64,000 nucleotides of DNA from positions 100,001 to 164,000 of the forward strand of contig JACEVL010006449.1 of the NCBI GenBank assembly GCA_020284085.1, in the 5' to 3' direction. A model generated the notes under the pieces. That model saw only the letters and a list, made by a program, of their open reading frames with translations, was not told the origin of the DNA and did no database searches. Each line of letters begins with the position of its first letter. Position 1 is the first letter of the stretch. Of the stretch, positions 59,234 through 64,000 are shown in pieces. A program made the translations under genes and the position numbers. The DNA comes from Aporrectodea caliginosa (Eukaryota > Annelida > Clitellata > Crassiclitellata > Lumbricidae).

Positions 59234-59510
59234 CTCCGAAGGAATCGCTGATCCGTGCCGTTTTGGTTTCTGCGATAAGCGGTAATACTGTAATTTATTG
59301 TGAAAGGGCGTCCTTCGTTTCGTGTTAAGAGGCAAGACAATTGTACTGAGAGCAGCTGACATAAAGGCACCGAGTTAGTACATGTATGCCTGTTTATAGG
59401 AAGGATCGATACGGTGAAAGAATGCGAAAGACATGTACAGAAAGAAAGACAGAAAGACGGATGGAGACAGACGGACAGACATACAGGCGAACAGACGCCG
59501 ACTTAGCAAC

Positions 59511-59613
59511 TAGGGATGAGCCGATTGGCATTTTTGCCGATTTCCGAATCCGATTAGTTGGCCTGGTTTTTTTGCCGATTCCGATTAATCGGCAATATTA
59601 ATTTTATTTGCAG

Positions 59614-59644
<31 letters not shown>

Positions 59645-60082
59645 TGAAAGATACATATAAAACTAAACCAAGGAAATGTAACGTAATTTAGTGTTTCCGT
59701 TAACGCCCAAATGGCCGTTTTTTACGTCCGTAAAAAATGTCCAAAACGTCCAAATTTTTCGGTTATGATAGCCGAAAGCAATGAGTTAGTCCAATAAAAT
59801 TCCCGGTCCGGGCGTAAATACGTCCTCTTTTTGGAAACATAAAATTAAAATAAAAAATTAAACACGGACTTTCAAAGATGATTAGAGATTAAAGATCACC
59901 GCAGGAGGTCGCCAAAACAGGTTACTATTTCTGTATTAATGAAAGAAGAAATTGTTTTTGGTCAAAAATATTATTTTTTGTTAATCGGTTTTTAAGGCCT
60001 GGGATCGCCGATTCCGATTAATACCGATTAGTGCAAAATCCGGCCCAAACCGATTACCGAAAGATTAATTGGCCAATCCCTA
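59511..60082. mobile_element. hAT-like MITE, 572 bp
   Basis: The left end TAGGGATGAGCCGATTGGC and the reversed right end TAGGGATTGGCCAATT form imperfect inverted repeats. Both subterminal regions contain CCGATTCCGATTAATCGG-type repeats. The candidate TSD is TTAGCAAC / TTAAAAAC, matching at 6 of 8, so the copy is older than the others or the boundary is slightly off. Confidence 0.6.
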
Positions 60083-60184
60083 TTAAAAACAGACATAAGA
60101 TCGGCCTGAGAGACAAACGGATTGAGAGGACAGATAGTTATGAACACCTAAACCCCCTCTTGCGTACAGAAAATCTTCTCAGCA

Positions 60185-60330
60185 ACCCCACACATCGCTG
60201 ATATTGTGGGGTTGGTTTGGCTACGCCCTATTAAAGACTTTCCTCTATGATCAGGCCTGGCTCGCTTCTGGAAGCCCTTGAAGGCGCTATATAAATTCTA
60301 TGATTGATTGATTGATTGATTGATTGATAC
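60185..60330 (+). mobile_element. LINE 3' end with (GATT)n tail
   Basis: LLKTFLYDQAWLASGSP matches LLKTFLFDRAWVGSASE of the 50230 copy. The terminus GAAGGCGCTATATAAATTC is followed by (GATT)n. Confidence 0.7.
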
Positions 60331-60857
60331 TTCCAAAACTTCTCTTTCCCAAACTTTATTCTTTACATCTGATCTGCCCTAAATCTTAACCGAAGTTTTA
60401 GGTCCAGCATCGGTTCTGAAACAAATGTTTAAATGCAACAATATACACAGACCATTAGGACAATATAATAATAATAATAGTCACCTGTAAACACTGCTAA
60501 CATCTCGTGTAACTGCAGTTACAATATGCTACATATTACAGTTTACAAATTCAAATGCTACGTAAGAAGAACAAAACGTAACAATATATAACATAGAAAC
60601 ACTGAACTGCCTTTAACAAATCATTGTGCCATTATAGAGTAACAGAGTAATAATATATTTAGATGCTAAAGCAATTGCCTCCTTTGTGTGCATGCCAAAG
60701 GAGCCGGGCATGACTGGCTAATTTAGGGGAGGGGCATAGCTAGCACAATATCAATGCCTCTGCTACAGAATGGATTAGGCCCATCTGTAGCTGTTTTTTT
60801 TTATGGTAACCTGAAAACAAGACACTATAAAATTGATGCTGTATGGCTCTTTTCCTC

Positions 60858-61018
60858 TCTGTCTCTGTCTGTCTGTCTCTCTGTCTGTCTCTGTCTCTCT
60901 CTCGCTCTCTGTCTGTCTGTCTCTCTCTGTCTCTGTCTCTGTCTGTCTCTCTCTGTCTCTGTGTCTCTCTCTCGCTCTCTCTTCTCTCTCTCTTCTCTCT
61001 CTCTCTTCATCTGTCTAA
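60858..61018 (+). repeat. (TCTG)n/(TC)n array
   Basis: Last microsatellite before the quieter final 3 kb. Confidence 0.9.
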
Positions 61019-61851
61019 CTTAGTCTTTTCCTCTCTAACCAACTAGAGGCATACTTTTACTAAACTGCCATGTCCACAACTGAATTCATAACATTTATAA
61101 CTTGCTTGAGTTTCAAGTGGTTCAGAAGATATTATTTCATCTGTCTTGGAGCCAATTTGCTTTCTAATTCTGAACAGCCAGTGCTAACGTTCTCTTGAAG
61201 GCTATATATGTCTGCACTAAGTTACATCCCAAGTCATCAAAACTATTTAACAACTCTTGTCATGAAAAGCTGCTGCCTTAAGAATTTTCCTTACCAATTA
61301 GAGATCGCCTGTCCTGTTTATGCCCTAAGCCAAATTGTATGAGGCCAAACAATTGTCTAGCTTAGTTCTTTTACAAGTCATTTATTTGTCCATTCAGTCT
61401 TCTATTCCTTCTGGGGCTTGGTTAAATTTGTTCCACACAGCACTGTTATTGCCCTCATGCTAATTAAGGACTGTTGATGCCCACGCATGACCAGGTGATT
61501 TCAATGCAGTGTCTGATTTCTGGTTTCCTGGCTCGAATGGGAACTATTCAGTTATTGAGGTAGATAAACGCATTCACACGACTCTCACTGTATCTCTTAA
61601 TGCTGTCAACAGGTTGGCATTTGGTCAATGTTAGTTTGGTTTTTTCTCAGTATGTACGTCAGTATGTATGCATGTATTTATGTATCTTGGCTTGTTATAG
61701 AGTGCGTTCGTACGAAATCTCAAAAGCGCTGTACAGTACCAAGCTGATAGCAGGAGTACTTACGATATGTTCAGTGCTAATTTCAACATCCATCCTAAAC
61801 TTTTTTAGCTTACATCCTCCATAAGATTCCATCCTGTTCTTCAGAAAACCA

Positions 61852-62175
61852 CTACAACACTATGGAGGCAATGGAAGCGGTCACCACAACCATCACCACA
61901 AGTATTATTACCATGACCTCCGTAAATACATGACGGGTTGGGCCAAAGCATGCGCGTTGTACTCGATGACAATAAACATCCAAAAACAGGATTCTGTACA
62001 ATGCACAAACAACCAATAACACGTTAATCAGATGGATCAACGTTGAACCAATCACAAAGAAAGGGGCCATCTCAAAAGCAAATGGAGTGGCCTTGCTCAT
62101 GATGGCACTATGAAACACATAAAAGAACTGCCTCATACAACAATCGGTGCAAATCCAATGAAGTAGTATGCTCAT
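61852..62175 (-). CDS. Possible terminal exon of an unrecognised membrane protein
   Basis: A minus-strand open frame of 107 codons plus stop. It follows TTTTCTCTCAG, a good-looking acceptor ending at 62176 (minus strand), and starts with ATG at 62175-62173. It could therefore be either a last exon or a short gene. The predicted product has two hydrophobic segments, about residues 38-61 (FFVIGSTLIHLINVLLVVCALY) read here as a membrane span, and a C-terminal span ending at the stop. A Cys/His/Arg-rich linker joins them. I do not recognise the family. It lies in the only part of the window poor in microsatellites, which fits a gene-bearing region. A TTTATT near 61381 could be a minus-strand AATAAA signal. 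It could equally be a chance open frame. Confidence 0.3.
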   Translation of the reverse strand: MSILLHWICTDCCMRQFFYVFHSAIMSKATPFAFEMAPFFVIGSTLIHLINVLLVVCALYRILFLDVYCHRVQRACFGPTRHVFTEVMVIILVVMVVVTASIASIVL

Positions 62176-63272
62176 CTGAGAGAAAACTGAACTGCAAGGC
62201 TTCAAACAGATGCTCTAAAACATAAGGTCTCAGTATATATAATTTTTATATAATATTATATAAAGACATGCTACAAAAATCCAAATATTACATTACATGC
62301 ATTTTACCTAATCTAAAAATTTCAACTTTTTGTTGTTTACATCAGCACAAACTGTTAACAAAAACTCAAAATTTGTGTGGCCTTTGCCTTTATTCAGGCC
62401 AATTTATCATTGTCTTACGTAAAAAATTGCAGTGAAATTAAAACAAAATTTCTTGTCTCTAGTTATGGCATGCAAGAGAGACTTCCAACAACACATACCT
62501 AATAACAAATCCTTTTGAATAACTTACAAGTTCAACAAACAGAAGCGGAAAGCATCTGCAAAAAATCTCAAATCTGTGAGCCGCACAAAATAAAGTCTCA
62601 TTCTACTAGGTTCATGATTACTTTAGGTCTGTTGTTTTACCCCGGCGCTATATCAAATCAAGTCCGCAATAGCCAGGATGGTTGGTCAGTTTTAGTACCA
62701 GGTCCGTATCCAAAGGTCAAGCCAGGAGATAACATGTTTATACGGTGGAAATGAAGTGAATGGAGAACACGGTGCTACGTCGACAATGAAAGAGAATTTA
62801 TTTGGTGAGAGATCCTTCATCTGGAACAATCCCGATCAGTATGTAAACCATTGTCTCACGTAAAAACGCAAGACAATGGTTTTTCTTGCACAATGACGCG
62901 TTTTAACTGATGTAGGTCATCAGTCCTAATGTTTCGTGAAATAGGTGTGTTGCATTCCATTTACTTCAAGCACAGTGGTAATCAAGCAGGATGTTTTAAT
63001 ACATGACACAAACAAACCGAGCTGTCAGCTTTGTCAAGTTCACTGAACTCTGCTTTTTTGCACAATGACTGCAAGCTAATATCAAAATGAAATGGGAACT
63101 TCATTGAGAGGATAGGAATTGACAAGTTTGCTTCAATATCATGTTCCATGCACAGTAGCAGATACATATAAAACTAGTGTACCATCATTAAAACAAGTTT
63201 GTCTAGTACAGTATATGCTCTTTTAAACTGAGCACTGGCAACAGCAACCATAGGCGCCGTACAGGCATAGGC

Positions 63273-63303
63273 GAAGTACAGTTGCTGTCAGCAACTGTAC
63301 TTC
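63273..63303. repeat. Perfect 15-bp inverted repeat with 1-nt centre
   Basis: GAAGTACAGTTGCTG, then T, then CAGCAACTGTACTTC. The arms are fully complementary. Confidence 0.9.
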
Positions 63304-64000
63304 AACTGTTATAAACTTCTTAAGAACCTCTCACTGATGCTTGAAACTTGTAAATTTAATTAACAAATCTCAATCAAAATTAAGAATATACAATTGGATA
63401 ACAATTCTTAAACATAATGTCAACAGCAAAGCAATCTCAACAAATGTTAGTAATTTTACAACAGAACACATTATAGTGACAGATATGTTAAACAATTTAA
63501 GAGTACTATATTGAAATACCCTACTTTACATATGTTACACTTATATACACAGACATATCACAATCTAAGATTATACATACACTAATATTAACATAAAAAG
63601 TTCACTCCACGTTTATATATTACGCACAAACACGCAAACATGTATGCCTCAGTATAGTACAATAAAATTGTACTTCTAACAAATTTTAAAAACTATTAAC
63701 TCAAATACATACACTGTATCAGGATTATATAGCTGTAAAACATTCATGAAAATGTTTCTAAGTTGTAAATTATTAAAAAGCCACTAGTAAATGAACATGG
63801 GAGGTATGACGTACTGTAATTATGTAGAACTAGTGTCATATCTTGAAAGTTCTTCAATGAAAGCACTCTTCTAGGAATGCAGTCAAACACATTTATGGAG
63901 GCCTCATCAGTGGAAGGCAAGAAAGGGCATCAAACAATTTTTATGTTATTACAAGCCTCAGATAAGGGTACTATTTAACAGTTAAGATACATAAGTAGTT

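Larger units (their letters stand above)
61020..64000. other. Microsatellite-poor terminal region
   Basis: Almost 3 kb with no simple-sequence array and no retroposon terminus, AT-rich like UTR or intron. It holds the possible minus-strand exon at 61852-62175 and the hairpin at 63273. Confidence 0.5.

Noticed and set aside
62515..62754. 79-codon plus-strand frame
   Set aside because: Short, no recognised motif, opposite strand to the better candidate at 61852-62175, and no splice or start evidence.

Overview
This is a eukaryotic window, from an animal with large introns and a very repeat-rich genome. The evidence is a split G-protein-coupled receptor gene with GT-AG introns, dozens of decayed non-LTR retrotransposon ends, tRNA-derived SINEs, hAT-like and piggyBac-like miniature DNA transposons, and an exceptional load of simple repeats. 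The receptor resembles invertebrate D2-like dopamine receptors. That and the transposon mix suggest a marine invertebrate, possibly an ambulacrarian (echinoderm or hemichordate), but the phylum is an inference. There is no bacterial, phage or CRISPR content.

The only gene I can identify with confidence is a D2-like dopamine receptor on the + strand, of which the last three coding exons are present. The first, 28708-28820, carries ECL1 and TM3 with the amine-binding Asp. The second, 31363-32690, carries ICL2, TM4, ECL2, TM5, a very long third intracellular loop and the start of TM6. The third, 53029-53267, carries TM6, TM7, helix 8 and the stop. The splice phases agree exactly across both introns (2,542 bp and about 20.3 kb). 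The exons for the N-terminus, TM1 and TM2 are not visible and should lie upstream of base 1. That means the first 28.7 kb of the window would be intron as well.

Layout. 1-28.7 kb: upstream intron or intergenic DNA holding SINEs, LINE 3' fragments, two clear hAT-like MITEs and long microsatellites, ending in a 583-bp (ATT)n block beside the TM3 exon. 28.7-32.7 kb: two receptor exons. 32.7-53.0 kb: one giant intron containing a pyrimidine-rich TTCCGTCC tract, a possible hAT-like MITE, a 2.9-kb (TCTAA)n satellite flanked by a direct duplication, a GTGAATGGGCA minisatellite, a foldback element, a piggyBac-like MITE with TTAA ends, and several LINE 3' ends. 53.0-53.3 kb: last exon, preceded by a tandem repeat that copies its own splice acceptor. 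53.3-60.9 kb: an antisense LINE remnant, microsatellites and more MITEs. 61-64 kb: a quieter stretch almost free of microsatellites, with one possible minus-strand membrane-protein exon of unknown function.

Two themes stand out. First, at least a dozen LINE/SINE 3' termini share a box like GGCGCTATATAAAT followed at once by a different microsatellite, which suggests retroposon tails seeded much of the simple sequence. Second, every visible splice acceptor of the receptor sits next to or inside repeat-derived DNA. Most long open frames in the window are translations of microsatellites and are not genes.
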